From JBNJGT01 sp051819765 (GTDB lineage: Archaea > Nanobdellota > Nanobdellia > Woesearchaeales > JACJVW01): a stretch of 19,519 bases of DNA. This document shows, piece after piece, positions 1-6,868 of the stretch. The notes beneath the pieces are model-generated. The model was not told the origin of the DNA, ran no database searches, and saw only the letters and a program-made list of their open reading frames with translations. A program made the position numbers and the translations under genes. Each line of letters starts with the position of its first letter. The stretch's first letter is position 1. Location of the stretch: assembly GCA_051819765.1 (NCBI GenBank), contig JBNJGT010000031.1, positions 1 to 19,519 on the forward strand. The letters are read 5' to 3'.

Positions 1-15
1 TCCCTCCAGCGGCAT
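1..15 (-). CDS. Possible start of a gene running off the left edge
   Basis: An ATG on the minus strand opens a frame that stays open to the window edge, giving only five codons (MPLEG). An AT-rich element (ttatataatc, positions 31-40) lies about 21 nt upstream, slightly closer than the spacing at other genes here. If real, the gene would diverge from the HNH gene at 131. There is too little sequence to name it, and the call rests only on the promoter-like element and the open frame. Confidence 0.25.
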
Positions 16-100
16 TTTTTCTTAAGTTTTGATTATATAATTCTTGCTCATTTCTGTTCATACCCGCTAAACTCCGTATAACTAAGAGTAAATTATATAA

Positions 101-108
101 ATTATAAG
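101..108 (+). promoter_or_regulatory. TATA box of the HNH gene
   Basis: The AT-rich element attataag is centred about 27 nt before the ATG at 131, the spacing seen at most genes in this window. A second TATA-like run (attatataa) at 92-100 lies just upstream. Leaderless or near-leaderless transcription is inferred. Confidence 0.5.
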
Positions 109-130
109 TACCAGAGATGCCTCAAAGGAA

Positions 131-502
131 ATGAAGAAAACAGAGAGAAGTGAAGAAGGCTACCTCGTTTTTTGTGATAGTGGATTCCCTGTGCATCGTT
201 GGGTTGCCACAAAAAAATACGGGAAGGAAAAAATCAAGGGAAAAGAAATCCACCACATAGATGGAAACAAGGAAAACAACAACAATGACAATCTCATCCT
301 GCTTTCCAAGGAGGACCATTTTCTATTGCATAATTACTTAAAGAAAAACAAAAATGTTAAGAACGCTTTTATCGGTGGCCTAATCAGCTTGTTATTGCTG
401 CAGGCACTATTCATGATTCTATTGTACCCTTTGTCAATCGTCTTTTATGTTTTTATCGGCATAGCTTTTTTTGTGCTGTATAAGAAATTCATGGTGGAAT
501 GA
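131..502 (+). CDS. HNH-endonuclease-like protein with C-terminal membrane hairpin
   Basis: A 123-residue protein. Residues about 20-67 carry an HNH_3-type signature: VHRW at 21-24, HHIDGNKENN at 41-50, NL at 54-55, then H63 and H67. Family knowledge says such ββα-metal folds cut DNA and often occur in homing or mobile endonucleases. Residues about 80-98 and 101-117 form two hydrophobic segments, so the nuclease-like domain should be tethered to the membrane; free HNH_3 proteins usually lack this. The ATG is the first in frame after the TATA element and has an AAGGA stretch just upstream. The gene ends eight bases before a convergent minus-strand gene. A domesticated homing nuclease, a defence effector and a DNA-uptake nuclease are all possible, and none is shown by the sequence. 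Confidence 0.7.
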   Translation: MKKTERSEEGYLVFCDSGFPVHRWVATKKYGKEKIKGKEIHHIDGNKENNNNDNLILLSKEDHFLLHNYLKKNKNVKNAFIGGLISLLLLQALFMILLYPLSIVFYVFIGIAFFVLYKKFMVE

Positions 503-509
503 GTGTCCC

Positions 510-1219
510 TCAATATTCAATCAGGGTGGAGGTCTTGAGGAGGAGGATCTCGGTTATGCCGTAGCGCTTGAGCTTGTCGAGAAACCGGGTCTCCTCAAGC
601 TCTGAGTCATAGACCATGTTGAAATCGATGTCAAAGTACTCGATGTCCTGGGAGATGAAGCTGTAGGGGTGACTGCGGATGAAATTCACGCATTTCCTGC
701 GGTTGTATTCCTCAAAGGCGATGAAGTACTTGCGCTCGGTCTTTCCGATGAGCTCATAGTCGATGTTCACGGAGAATCTGAGCACGTCCTTGAGTTCTTC
801 GAGCTCACGCTTGGCTCTCTCGAATGATGCGAAGCCGAGGTTATATAAGGGGAGCAGGGGGTCTTTTGCCAGCGCGTCGATGAGCGTCTCTTTTATGGGT
901 GTCAGGTGGACAGTGATTGGCTCAAAGTCTGTCCGGACCACGGGGTTGATGTCGAATGACTGCCAATGGGCTTTTCGGGCTACGACGTAGTTCCCCAACC
1001 AAAGGCACCGCAGCCGAATTCCACGCCTTCCTCAAGCTGAAAGGGTTCAGGACAGGCCTTGCGATAGGCAGGGAGGCAGGCAATGCGTTTCGCAAGAAAT
1101 GTGAAGTGATTACAGCGGGTGAGTGAGGCCATCTGCCTGGCATCAGTCTCAGGCGTTGAACCACGAATGTCAACTGTTCTTCCCAAGGGGTCTAGGATGT
1201 TATCCAGCGATGCGGTCAT
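510..1219 (-). CDS. Unrecognised protein, interrupted by an apparent frameshift
   Basis: Two overlapping frames look like one gene. The first part starts at ATG 1219 (MTASLDNILDPLG) and runs to a stop at 980-982. The second continues in another frame to 510. Adding one G to the G4 run at about 993-996 joins them as FGCGAFGWGNYVVARK and gives 236 residues. Without the repair, the second part could start only at a TTG at 998. The N-terminal part has five cysteines in about 50 residues; the C-terminal part is charged and helical (SFERAKRELEELKDVLRF). I do not recognise the family. The proposed start overlaps the end of the 254-residue gene upstream by 20 nt, so the two are probably co-transcribed. 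A TTG at 1186 and an ATG at 1132 are alternative starts. Confidence 0.5.
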
Positions 1220-1964
1220 ACTTCTCACGGGTCTCGTAGAGTGATGTCGGTGGGTCCTCCTGGAGATCGCATTCACAATGCTTTGCGTATTCGTAGCTTA
1301 CCTGGCGACGCAGGGTCGTTTGTCTGAACTGCTGGAAGACCTTCTCCACAGGCAGGCCTTCATGGTACTTGAGCTCTGCCTTGCAGAGATCATCAAGGAC
1401 CTGACCTACATCCGGTGCAGACCGCATGATGTCACCATTACCCCCTACTTGGAGAAGCGAGCCTTTCAAGGTCTTACGTCTGAATACTTCTCTCAGATTC
1501 AAGCTCTTTGATTTGTGGAAATACTTTCGTGCCTCATGATTATCCATGCACCAGGTGTCAATGAGCTGCTCAGTGAGCACCAATCGCTTTCCAAGAAGCT
1601 CTATAGAGGCTGCGCAATGATCCGTGGGGCTTATAGCATGAGAATGATACTTGAGCAGGCCGGGGTTCTCCTGGATCTGTAACCCGATGAGCAGTTGATT
1701 ATAGAGCTCTGAGCTGTTCACAGAGGGGTTATAATTATTGACCAGGATTTGATTGTTGAGTGGGTCGTAGCGGCCGTTGCAAAAACGCAGGGTCTCACTG
1801 GAGCTAAGATTTTTTGGGGCGTTCTCCTCCAACAATGGAAGATCCTGTTCGTCGTAGAGCCGGACGGAGGGCAATTCGTTGAACGCCAGGCCAGTGTGGT
1901 CGTGGATGCTTTCAGCCATGCGATCAATGGTTGCCTGATAGATTGTATGGATCAGTTCGCGCAT
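1200..1964 (-). CDS. Conserved-looking hypothetical protein, 254 residues
   Basis: A soluble protein of 254 residues with no signal peptide or membrane segment. The first 140 residues (HDHTGLAFNELPSVRLYDEQDL, then FCNGRYDPLNNQILVNN) recall the way SprT-like or other zinc metallopeptidase domains begin, but there is no HExxH motif where it would be expected, only LLKYHSH at about 103-109. This resemblance is weak, and I do not assign a function. A TATA box at 1986-1995 lies about 26 nt before the ATG, supporting this start and leaderless transcription. It is the first gene of a two-gene minus-strand unit and diverges from the membrane-protein gene at 2049. Confidence 0.7.
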   Translation of the reverse strand: MRELIHTIYQATIDRMAESIHDHTGLAFNELPSVRLYDEQDLPLLEENAPKNLSSSETLRFCNGRYDPLNNQILVNNYNPSVNSSELYNQLLIGLQIQENPGLLKYHSHAISPTDHCAASIELLGKRLVLTEQLIDTWCMDNHEARKYFHKSKSLNLREVFRRKTLKGSLLQVGGNGDIMRSAPDVGQVLDDLCKAELKYHEGLPVEKVFQQFRQTTLRRQVSYEYAKHCECDLQEDPPTSLYETREKYDRIAG

Positions 1965-1985
1965 GGCTGTGAAGACCTTCGAGGG

Positions 1986-1995
1986 ATTTATATAT
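1986..1995 (-). promoter_or_regulatory. TATA box of the 254-residue gene
   Basis: The element atatataaat (minus strand) is centred about 26 nt before the ATG at 1964. It forms a divergent pair with the plus-strand TATA box at 2021; the two elements are only 25 nt apart. Confidence 0.6.
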
Positions 1996-2020
1996 GTTTC
2001 TATTCAGTAGTGAACAATCC

Positions 2021-2028
2021 TTTTATAT
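2021..2028 (+). promoter_or_regulatory. TATA box of the membrane-protein gene
   Basis: The element ttttatat is centred about 25 nt before the ATG at 2049, consistent with a leaderless transcript. Confidence 0.6.
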
Positions 2029-2048
2029 GACTAAAGTCACGAAAGTCT

Positions 2049-2624
2049 ATGTTCGACGCCATGCTTGCGGAAGTGAAGCCCTTGCTCATGTATATCATAG
2101 GCATAAGCCTCTATGCAGTATTTGTGTTCAAGTTCTACAAGTTCCTTGCCAAACGCGATATCCTGCGTATGCATGTATTCCTGAACAGACGGGGGGTCCT
2201 TGGATACCTGCAGTATGAGTCTTCCCTCTTCTTGTATATTCTGGAAAACCTGGTGATTGTTCCGATCCTGGTCTTTTTTTGGTTCCTGATCCTTGCGGTT
2301 CTGCTGATGATCATCGGGAAAAGTCACAGCCCCGCCACATTGCTGTTGACGTCAATCGCCATAGTGGGTGCGATCCGTCTCACTGCATATTACAATGAGG
2401 CCCTCTCACAGGACCTGGCCAAGATGGTGCCATTCGCTTTATTAGGGGTGCTTCTGCAGCAACCTGATTTCTTTTCATTCCAGCATATCTGGACCATCAT
2501 CGACACACTTCCCTATATGACGTTGTTGTATTACCTAGGCCTTGTTGTCTGTTTGGAGTTTGTGCTTCGTATAATCAAAGGAGTCCTTGGTCTGTTTCAA
2601 CGGAACGAATCCAGTGTTGATTGA
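2049..2624 (+). CDS. Polytopic membrane protein of unknown function
   Basis: A 191-residue, strongly hydrophobic protein with four or five likely membrane segments (about residues 10-30, 66-90, 96-112, possibly 126-137, and 155-175). A basic cytoplasmic loop around 31-50 (KFLAKRDILRMHVFLNRRG) lies between the first two. No catalytic motif stands out and I do not recognise the family. The TATA box 25 nt upstream supports the ATG at 2049. The 3' end overlaps the end of the convergent polymerase gene by 28 nt. Confidence 0.75.
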   Translation: MFDAMLAEVKPLLMYIIGISLYAVFVFKFYKFLAKRDILRMHVFLNRRGVLGYLQYESSLFLYILENLVIVPILVFFWFLILAVLLMIIGKSHSPATLLLTSIAIVGAIRLTAYYNEALSQDLAKMVPFALLGVLLQQPDFFSFQHIWTIIDTLPYMTLLYYLGLVVCLEFVLRIIKGVLGLFQRNESSVD

Positions 2625-3625
2625 ACCTCCCTGCACAAATTACTTACTTTGACACCGATAAGACGGACAGGCTTTTGTTCATAGTTCTCAAGAAAAAGGG
2701 CCCGTGCGGTCTCCGTGAGCAGGGGAAGCGATCGGATGGGTGCTGAGAGGGAACGATCCCGGGTGATAGTGGTGAAATCATTATAGCGGATCTTTATTGA
2801 TATGACACGGAAACTCTGTTGCGTATCCTTGTGGACGCGCTCAGCCAAAGAGATCAACACCTTCAGCAGCCCATCAGTATCTGCTGTGTCTTGCTGAAGG
2901 GTATGTTCCCGGCTGTGGGATTTTGTGGTCCGTCTCTCCAAGTGGGAATGATCTATGCCCCAGGCGAGGTCCTGGAAGTGGACGCCGGCCTTACCGAGAT
3001 TGTCGATGACCCAGAAGCGGTCCTTTTTCGCGAGGTCTCCAATGGTTAAGATCCCCAAGGATTGATAGCGCTGCTTTGACACCTTGCCGATGCCAGGGAT
3101 CTTTCCGATGGGCAGGGGTGCGAGGAACTCTTTCATGTCTCTTACAATAGTGATGCCACCGGGTTTCCTATAGTCAGAGGCTATCTTTGCCGCAACCTTT
3201 GAATGTGAGATACCGATGGAACAGGTAAGTTTGGTTCTTTCGTATATACGATCCTTTATTGCCTGTGCTGCATCTTCAAGTGAGTTGAAGGTCTTGATAA
3301 ATCTTGATATGTCAAGATAGGCCTCGTCCACTGATACCTGCTGCATGTCATCGGCGATGTCTTCCAAAATCCCCATGACGCGCTTTGATTCCTGTGAGTA
3401 GAGTCCATAATCAACCGGCAGGAATATCCCGTCGGGACAACGGTGCCTGGCGATGGATATAGGTGTTGCAGAAAACACGTTGAACTGGCGTGCCTCATAG
3501 TTTGCGGTTGAGACAACACCCCGTGACCCGGTACTGCCCACTATGACCGGCTTTCCCGCAAACTCTGGATTGTGTTTCACCTCGCAGGCGCAAAAGAAGC
3601 AATCCATGTCAACGTGGGCAATCAT
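2597..3625 (-). CDS. dinB: DNA polymerase IV, Y-family (Dpo4/DinB type)
   Basis: A translesion DNA polymerase of 342 residues, close to the usual length of about 350. The N-terminal palm shows HVDMDCFF (catalytic D6; F11 at the steric-gate position that excludes ribonucleotides). SVDEAYLD at 98-105 supplies the second catalytic pair, D100 and E101. A helix-hairpin-helix-type thumb follows (GKIPGIGKVSKQRYQSLGI), then the little-finger domain. The last residues, QSTLDSFR, resemble a PCNA-interacting PIP box (QxxLxxF), as in archaeal Dpo4. Known role: bypass of damaged bases during replication, bound to the sliding clamp. A TATA box at 3648-3654 is about 26 nt upstream of the ATG. The gene converges on the membrane-protein gene and overlaps it by 28 nt. 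Confidence 0.95.
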   Translation of the reverse strand: MIAHVDMDCFFCACEVKHNPEFAGKPVIVGSTGSRGVVSTANYEARQFNVFSATPISIARHRCPDGIFLPVDYGLYSQESKRVMGILEDIADDMQQVSVDEAYLDISRFIKTFNSLEDAAQAIKDRIYERTKLTCSIGISHSKVAAKIASDYRKPGGITIVRDMKEFLAPLPIGKIPGIGKVSKQRYQSLGILTIGDLAKKDRFWVIDNLGKAGVHFQDLAWGIDHSHLERRTTKSHSREHTLQQDTADTDGLLKVLISLAERVHKDTQQSFRVISIKIRYNDFTTITRDRSLSAPIRSLPLLTETARALFLENYEQKPVRLIGVKVSNLCREVQSTLDSFR

Positions 3626-3647
3626 CGGCTACAGAAGGATTTGCTGG

Positions 3648-3654
3648 TTTAAAA
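3648..3654 (-). promoter_or_regulatory. TATA box of the DNA polymerase IV gene
   Basis: The element ttttaaa (minus strand) is centred 26 nt before the ATG at 3625. No SOS-type or other damage operator is recognisable around it. Confidence 0.5.
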
Positions 3655-3658
3655 TTGT

Positions 3659-4150
3659 TTAGGAATATGAGAAGGAAGGTGTTGAATCCATGAATTCCAT
3701 TTCCTGATCGCGATACCGAGTGAAATGATCCTGACAGACCATGCGACCGCCCCACTCGCGGGTTGCTGGCTTGGTGCACCCTGGTTCCTCACACTCCACA
3801 TCACTATCGCGGTAGCTGGAGATCTTTTGTACTCTGAGATTGTTGAGGCCTACATTGAAGTACTTCATCATGTGGTTTCGGATTGCTCCCATATCAAAGG
3901 GCACCCATGACACTGTATCAAGTGCCACCTCGTTTGTCGTAGGAAAGGTGGTAAGGGTCAAATGCGATGTAGGTGTTAAGACAAAACCAAAGATGCCCTT
4001 CCCCCGATTCTTTGTCACTGGCTCAAGAGTGGGTTTTGTTTGCATGAGTTGAACAAGGTAGCCCAGAAGCTCAGTGACAGCCAGATGATTCTGGAGTACT
4101 GAACCGTCACAGTTCCATATATCCACTATCAATTGGAATCTTTGTGGCAT
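3659..4150 (-). CDS. AdoMet-decarboxylase-like protein with zinc-finger-like tail
   Basis: A 163-residue protein. Residues 5-110 follow the pattern of the SpeH/SpeD S-adenosylmethionine decarboxylase fold: LIVDIWNCD near the start, then GIFGFVLTPTSHLTLTTFP at 52-70 where the family has G(V/F)SGVVVxSESHxxIHTWPE. The serine that becomes the pyruvoyl group is present (S62, followed by H63). However, the histidine of HTWPE is T66, the glutamate is also changed, and the usual TCG cysteine is replaced (TVSW). Known enzymes cleave themselves before that serine and make decarboxylated AdoMet for polyamines; with these changes the activity is uncertain. Residues 120-142 add a C-x4-C-x13-C-x2-H putative zinc site absent from classical enzymes. 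A tatatat element at 4161-4168 lies unusually close to the ATG, so promoter and exact start are unsettled. Confidence 0.65.
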   Translation of the reverse strand: MPQRFQLIVDIWNCDGSVLQNHLAVTELLGYLVQLMQTKPTLEPVTKNRGKGIFGFVLTPTSHLTLTTFPTTNEVALDTVSWVPFDMGAIRNHMMKYFNVGLNNLRVQKISSYRDSDVECEEPGCTKPATREWGGRMVCQDHFTRYRDQEMEFMDSTPSFSYS

Positions 4151-4193
4151 AGTAAAGAAGTATATATGAGATTACTTAGTTTTTGGGGATACC

Positions 4194-5876
4194 CTACCCC
4201 ACGACCCGCTTCAGACGTGCTTTCATCTCGATGTTGAGGCATTGGTTCAAAAGCACACTCTCGCCTGCGTAGCGCAGCTCCATGATGGGAGACTTGACGA
4301 GGGTGATACCGCATTCCTTTCCATCATAGGTATGCCTGAAACGTTCTTGTTCAACGGGATGGGGACCAAATAGGTTTGTGATAAGCTCATGCGTCTCCTC
4401 TGTATCATGGACCTCAGCCTTGCAGCAGTAAAGGCCAAATAGGTAAGGATGGACAAACTTATCGATGAGTCCGTAGACCACGTTGGCCTCAACATCAGGA
4501 AACGGCTTGTTTCCCCAGGCCTCTATGAGTTCGTTATTGATCTTGAGGATTGAAGGGATGTCAATCTCACGCAGGCTCAGGCTTCTCTCTTTCATATCCT
4601 CATATAGGTTGATCGCAAGGCTTTGCAGCTTACCGTTGCTGCGCAGGTTTGTGTGCTCAATCTTCCCGAGAATATTTCTATGCTGCTCATAGTCCTCGAT
4701 CCGGTGCAGGTCGATCTCAGTGAAGGGCTTGCGCCGCTCGTACACTGCCTTCACCGGTTTTTCAACAGAATCCGATTGATACATGGGACTTCCCATGAGC
4801 ACTGAGCCGATCTCCTCGATGAGGAGGTCCTTGAACGCCTGACTGCTCACTGAGTAATGGAGGATGCCAAGATCCTTTTCAGCGTGACCCTTGTTGGGGT
4901 CACCGCCCCCATTGCGCTCCTCGTTTCCGTCGCGAAAGAGATTTGCAAAGCTTGCCGCATTGGCCCGGTCTGTTGGTTTTTTTGACCGGGTCTTGATGAC
5001 AAAGCGGTTCTCCTGGGTTTCGTCATTCTTGAAGACTGCCATTGCTACCCCATTGTCCTGGGAGGTCTGGAGCCCATAGAGCATTTCGTCTGCAACCTTC
5101 GCAAGAATGGTGTCGTTGTCGCTCTCGATGACGCCGACATAGCAGTGGGTTGAGAAGCCCTTGATATGGTGGCGCTCCATGCTGGAGTACAGGCGAGAGA
5201 AGATGTCTGCTTCCTTATCGGTCAGTGGGGTGCGGTCAATCTGCTCCAGGAGGTAGTCGTCCATCTCTCCACCAGCAAAGACCTGCTTGACCTTCTTGTC
5301 CCGGGGGCTCATGTTCCTGAACCGGCCTGTATCGACCTTGATTGCCTGGTAGCCGAGAGTAGAAAGCACTGGATCCTTTCCCATGTCCTGGACTGTCTTG
5401 AGGTCCGAGAATTCGTGCGCGGCTAATGTGACGCAGGCTTTGAACGAATCGTCAACAATCTTGGATTGGTATTCAAAACCATTTCCTTTGTTATGGTGGT
5501 CACGGCAGTGAACCTCAGCACCTGTGAATTCGACATTTTTGGGCAGAGCTGGCATTCCTGAACGGGATGTGTCAACCAGAAGCAGGGCATCATACGAGGC
5601 AGGCAGTTCCTCTGAGATATCCTTGAACATGTCCAGTTTGTAATGATTCAGCAACTGCTGGCAGTCTGGATGAAGGCCTCTCTTGTCGATGAAATAGTGG
5701 ATCTGGATTTCAGGATTGATTTCCTTGAAGCTTCGTCCATATAAAAGTAAAGTGGAGAGCGAATCCGCGTCCGGCCTCATGTGTGAGACCATGACCATGT
5801 TCTGATAGCCTTGGACGCCCTCACGCAGGGTCTGCGATTGTCGGGCGTACTCTTCGGTTAGATGCTCTAAACTCAT
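4194..5876 (-). CDS. DHH-family phosphoesterase with long C-terminal extension
   Basis: A 560-residue protein. The four DHH motifs are present: SHMRPDADSL (H32, D36, D38), LLLVDTSR (D102), CRDHHNKG (D126-H127-H128) and VDTGRF (D182). A DHHA1-like region follows with a glycine-rich variant, NGGGDPNKGH, at 322-331. Family members are Mn-dependent exonucleases or phosphodiesterases, such as RecJ, NrnA-type oligoribonucleases and cyclic-dinucleotide phosphodiesterases; the exact substrate cannot be read here. About 200 further residues (about 365-560) match nothing I recognise. The open frame extends to 5990, but ATG 5876 (MSLEHL) is preferred because a TATA box lies 28 nt before it and the frame upstream of it looks non-coding. 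Confidence 0.85.
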   Translation of the reverse strand: MSLEHLTEEYARQSQTLREGVQGYQNMVMVSHMRPDADSLSTLLLYGRSFKEINPEIQIHYFIDKRGLHPDCQQLLNHYKLDMFKDISEELPASYDALLLVDTSRSGMPALPKNVEFTGAEVHCRDHHNKGNGFEYQSKIVDDSFKACVTLAAHEFSDLKTVQDMGKDPVLSTLGYQAIKVDTGRFRNMSPRDKKVKQVFAGGEMDDYLLEQIDRTPLTDKEADIFSRLYSSMERHHIKGFSTHCYVGVIESDNDTILAKVADEMLYGLQTSQDNGVAMAVFKNDETQENRFVIKTRSKKPTDRANAASFANLFRDGNEERNGGGDPNKGHAEKDLGILHYSVSSQAFKDLLIEEIGSVLMGSPMYQSDSVEKPVKAVYERRKPFTEIDLHRIEDYEQHRNILGKIEHTNLRSNGKLQSLAINLYEDMKERSLSLREIDIPSILKINNELIEAWGNKPFPDVEANVVYGLIDKFVHPYLFGLYCCKAEVHDTEETHELITNLFGPHPVEQERFRHTYDGKECGITLVKSPIMELRYAGESVLLNQCLNIEMKARLKRVVG

Positions 5877-5900
5877 GACGGGAGCGGAAGATGGCTCCCC

Positions 5901-5908
5901 TTTAAAAA
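5901..5908 (-). promoter_or_regulatory. TATA box of the DHH phosphoesterase gene
   Basis: The element tttttaaa (minus strand) is centred 28 nt before ATG 5876. It helps choose that start over one at 5990. Confidence 0.5.
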
Positions 5909-5970
5909 TCTTTTGAGTTGTCACAAGGAGGTTACAACCTCTTGGAGTGCCTGCTGTATGGGCGAAATGT

Positions 5971-5977
5971 TTATATT
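5971..5977 (+). promoter_or_regulatory. TATA box of the lipoprotein gene
   Basis: The element ttatatt is centred 26 nt before the ATG at 6000 and decides that start over in-frame codons further upstream. Confidence 0.5.
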
Positions 5978-5999
5978 TGATGAACACCATATACCTGCC

Positions 6000-6359
6000 A
6001 TGAAATTGCTCCTGATTGCTCTTGTGCTCTTAGTTGGGTGCAGCCAACAGGGTTTCACCCATGAGCTTGATGCCCTGGGAATCGAAACAACTGGATTGAA
6101 GGAACAGACCACAGTCACGTTGCCTGAGACGTTCTCGGATGCGAACTGGGGGCTGAAACAGATTGTCTGCGAGGAAGGCGGCTATGATCTAGAACCGTAT
6201 GCGGGGCAGACTGTCACCCTCTATTCCTATGGGAGCAACCACTATCACACGGATGAGCCATTGGATGTCTGGGTCATTGCCGATGATAGGGTGGTGTGTG
6301 TATATTTTACGGCTGAAGGGCTGACACCGGGTGTTTTTTCTGTTCCTGATATCATCTGA
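6000..6359 (+). CDS. Small lipoprotein, DUF4830-like
   Basis: A 119-residue protein with a short hydrophobic signal and a lipobox (LLVGC, lipidated C14), so it should be exported and lipid-anchored. The mature part contains YDLEPYAGQTVTLYSYG and later VWVIADDRVVCVYF. This resembles DUF4830, a small domain I associate mainly with Firmicutes lipoproteins; the match is by eye only. A bacterial lipobox is unusual in DPANN archaea, so acquisition from bacteria is possible. The gene has its own TATA box, diverges from the DHH gene, and ends just before the promoter of the tRNA region. No function is known. Confidence 0.6.
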   Translation: MKLLLIALVLLVGCSQQGFTHELDALGIETTGLKEQTTVTLPETFSDANWGLKQIVCEEGGYDLEPYAGQTVTLYSYGSNHYHTDEPLDVWVIADDRVVCVYFTAEGLTPGVFSVPDII

Positions 6360-6370
6360 TGTCCAAAAGC

Positions 6371-6379
6371 TTTATAAAT
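6371..6379 (+). promoter_or_regulatory. Probable promoter of the tRNA-Ser transcript
   Basis: The element tttataaat is the only clear TATA box between the lipoprotein gene and the tRNA. Transcription would start near 6400, about 204 nt before the mature tRNA 5' end. That is an unusually long leader and it contains the repeats described at 6415-6622. Confidence 0.45.
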
Positions 6380-6414
6380 TGCCTCTCGCTTCGGATTGAA
6401 CGGTGGCGATAGCG

Positions 6415-6622
6415 TTTCGACAGTTTAGTGGTTCGCTACGCTCACAGGCAATGGTCGCACAACTTGCTCAACTGCAGTTGAGTGCGAGGTTCGCTACGCT
6501 CAAGCACATACAAGAGGCAAATGCCGTGGTGGCACAACCTGCTCAACTGTTTCGACAGTTGAGTGCGAGGTTCGCTACGCTCAAGCACATACAAGAGGCA
6601 AATGCCGTGGTGGCACAACCTG
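6415..6622 (+). repeat. Tandem repeats copying the 5' part of the tRNA and its leader
   Basis: Two copies of a 67-bp unit (6475-6541 and 6556-6622, 81 bp apart) appear identical. A shorter, degenerate copy lies at about 6415-6474. Each full unit ends in the first 19 nt of the tRNA (acceptor 5' strand through part of the D arm), so the second copy runs into the real tRNA at 6604. The junctions are symmetrical: CTCAACTGCAGTTGAG at 6467-6482 is a perfect 16-bp palindrome, and 6542-6563 forms an 8-bp stem with loop TTTCGA. The unit also repeats GGTTCGCTACGCTCA. The repeats lie between promoter and tRNA and would be transcribed as leader. Confidence 0.85.
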
Positions 6623-6718
6623 GTACTGCGCAGGACTGGAATCTTTCAGGACTGTGGGTCCTAACCCTAGGGATCCTGTTTCCTTCGGGATATCCCGGTT
6701 CAAATCCGGGCCACGGCG
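6604..6718 (+). tRNA. tRNA-Ser(GGA) with a 31-nt intron
   Basis: The acceptor stem GCCGTGG pairs perfectly with CCACGGC (6711-6717), followed by G73, the base expected for archaeal serine tRNA. The anticodon stem is CAGGA (6631-6635) with TCCTG (6674-6678). The anticodon GGA is at 6638-6640. A variable arm TCC-TTCG-GGA makes it a class II tRNA, and the T arm is CCCGG-TTCAAAT-CCGGG. The intron, 6642-6672, interrupts after base 37. CTGG in the anticodon loop can pair with CTAG at the intron end (one G-U pair), leaving three-base bulges AAT and GGA, which is the bulge-helix-bulge form cut by the archaeal splicing endonuclease. Splicing yields loop CTGGAAA and an 84-nt tRNA. The intron has an internal hairpin, AGGAC-TGTGG-GTCCT. 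The 3' CCA is not fully encoded (CC then T). The D stem has only three pairs. Confidence 0.9.
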
Positions 6719-6720
6719 CC

Positions 6721-6730
6721 TTACTTTTTT
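6721..6730 (+). terminator. T-rich terminator after the tRNA
   Basis: A run of six T (6725-6730) lies eight bases past the tRNA 3' end, a usual archaeal transcription stop signal. Confidence 0.45.
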
Positions 6731-6787
6731 CTAGTGATTTATTACGTCTCAACCCAGATTTTTCTTTATAACAAAGGACAATAATTT

Positions 6788-6846
6788 GACATCCTCCCAG
6801 GCCTAAAGGCTGACTCTGTGGGCAATGGCTTCGGAGCTGGGATTCC
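6788..6846 (-). mobile_element. IS200/IS605-like end (hairpin remnant)
   Basis: The segment starting GACATCCTCCCAGGCCTAAA and ending GGGATTCC resembles the structured end found 3' of tnpB genes in IS200/IS605-family elements, which typically reads as a GC hairpin followed by GAGGATGTC on the other strand. CCCAG (6796-6800) can pair with CTGGG (6837-6841), with an inner GCC-TAAA-GGC. No transposase is nearby, so this is at most a solo remnant or a small palindrome-associated element. The identification rests on motif memory only. Confidence 0.4.
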
Positions 6847-6868
6847 GGTCAAGGATTCTGGTGTGTCC

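Noticed and set aside
4161..4168. TATA element before the AdoMet-decarboxylase-like gene
   Set aside because: It lies only about 15 nt before the ATG, so initiation would fall inside the gene; not listed as a promoter.
6415..6622. Possible CRISPR array
   Set aside because: There are only two to three units, no spacers of constant length, and the unit contains part of the adjacent tRNA.
6403..6771. Open plus-strand frame of 122 codons
   Set aside because: It runs through the repeats and the whole tRNA gene. Its internal protein repeats only reflect the DNA repeat.
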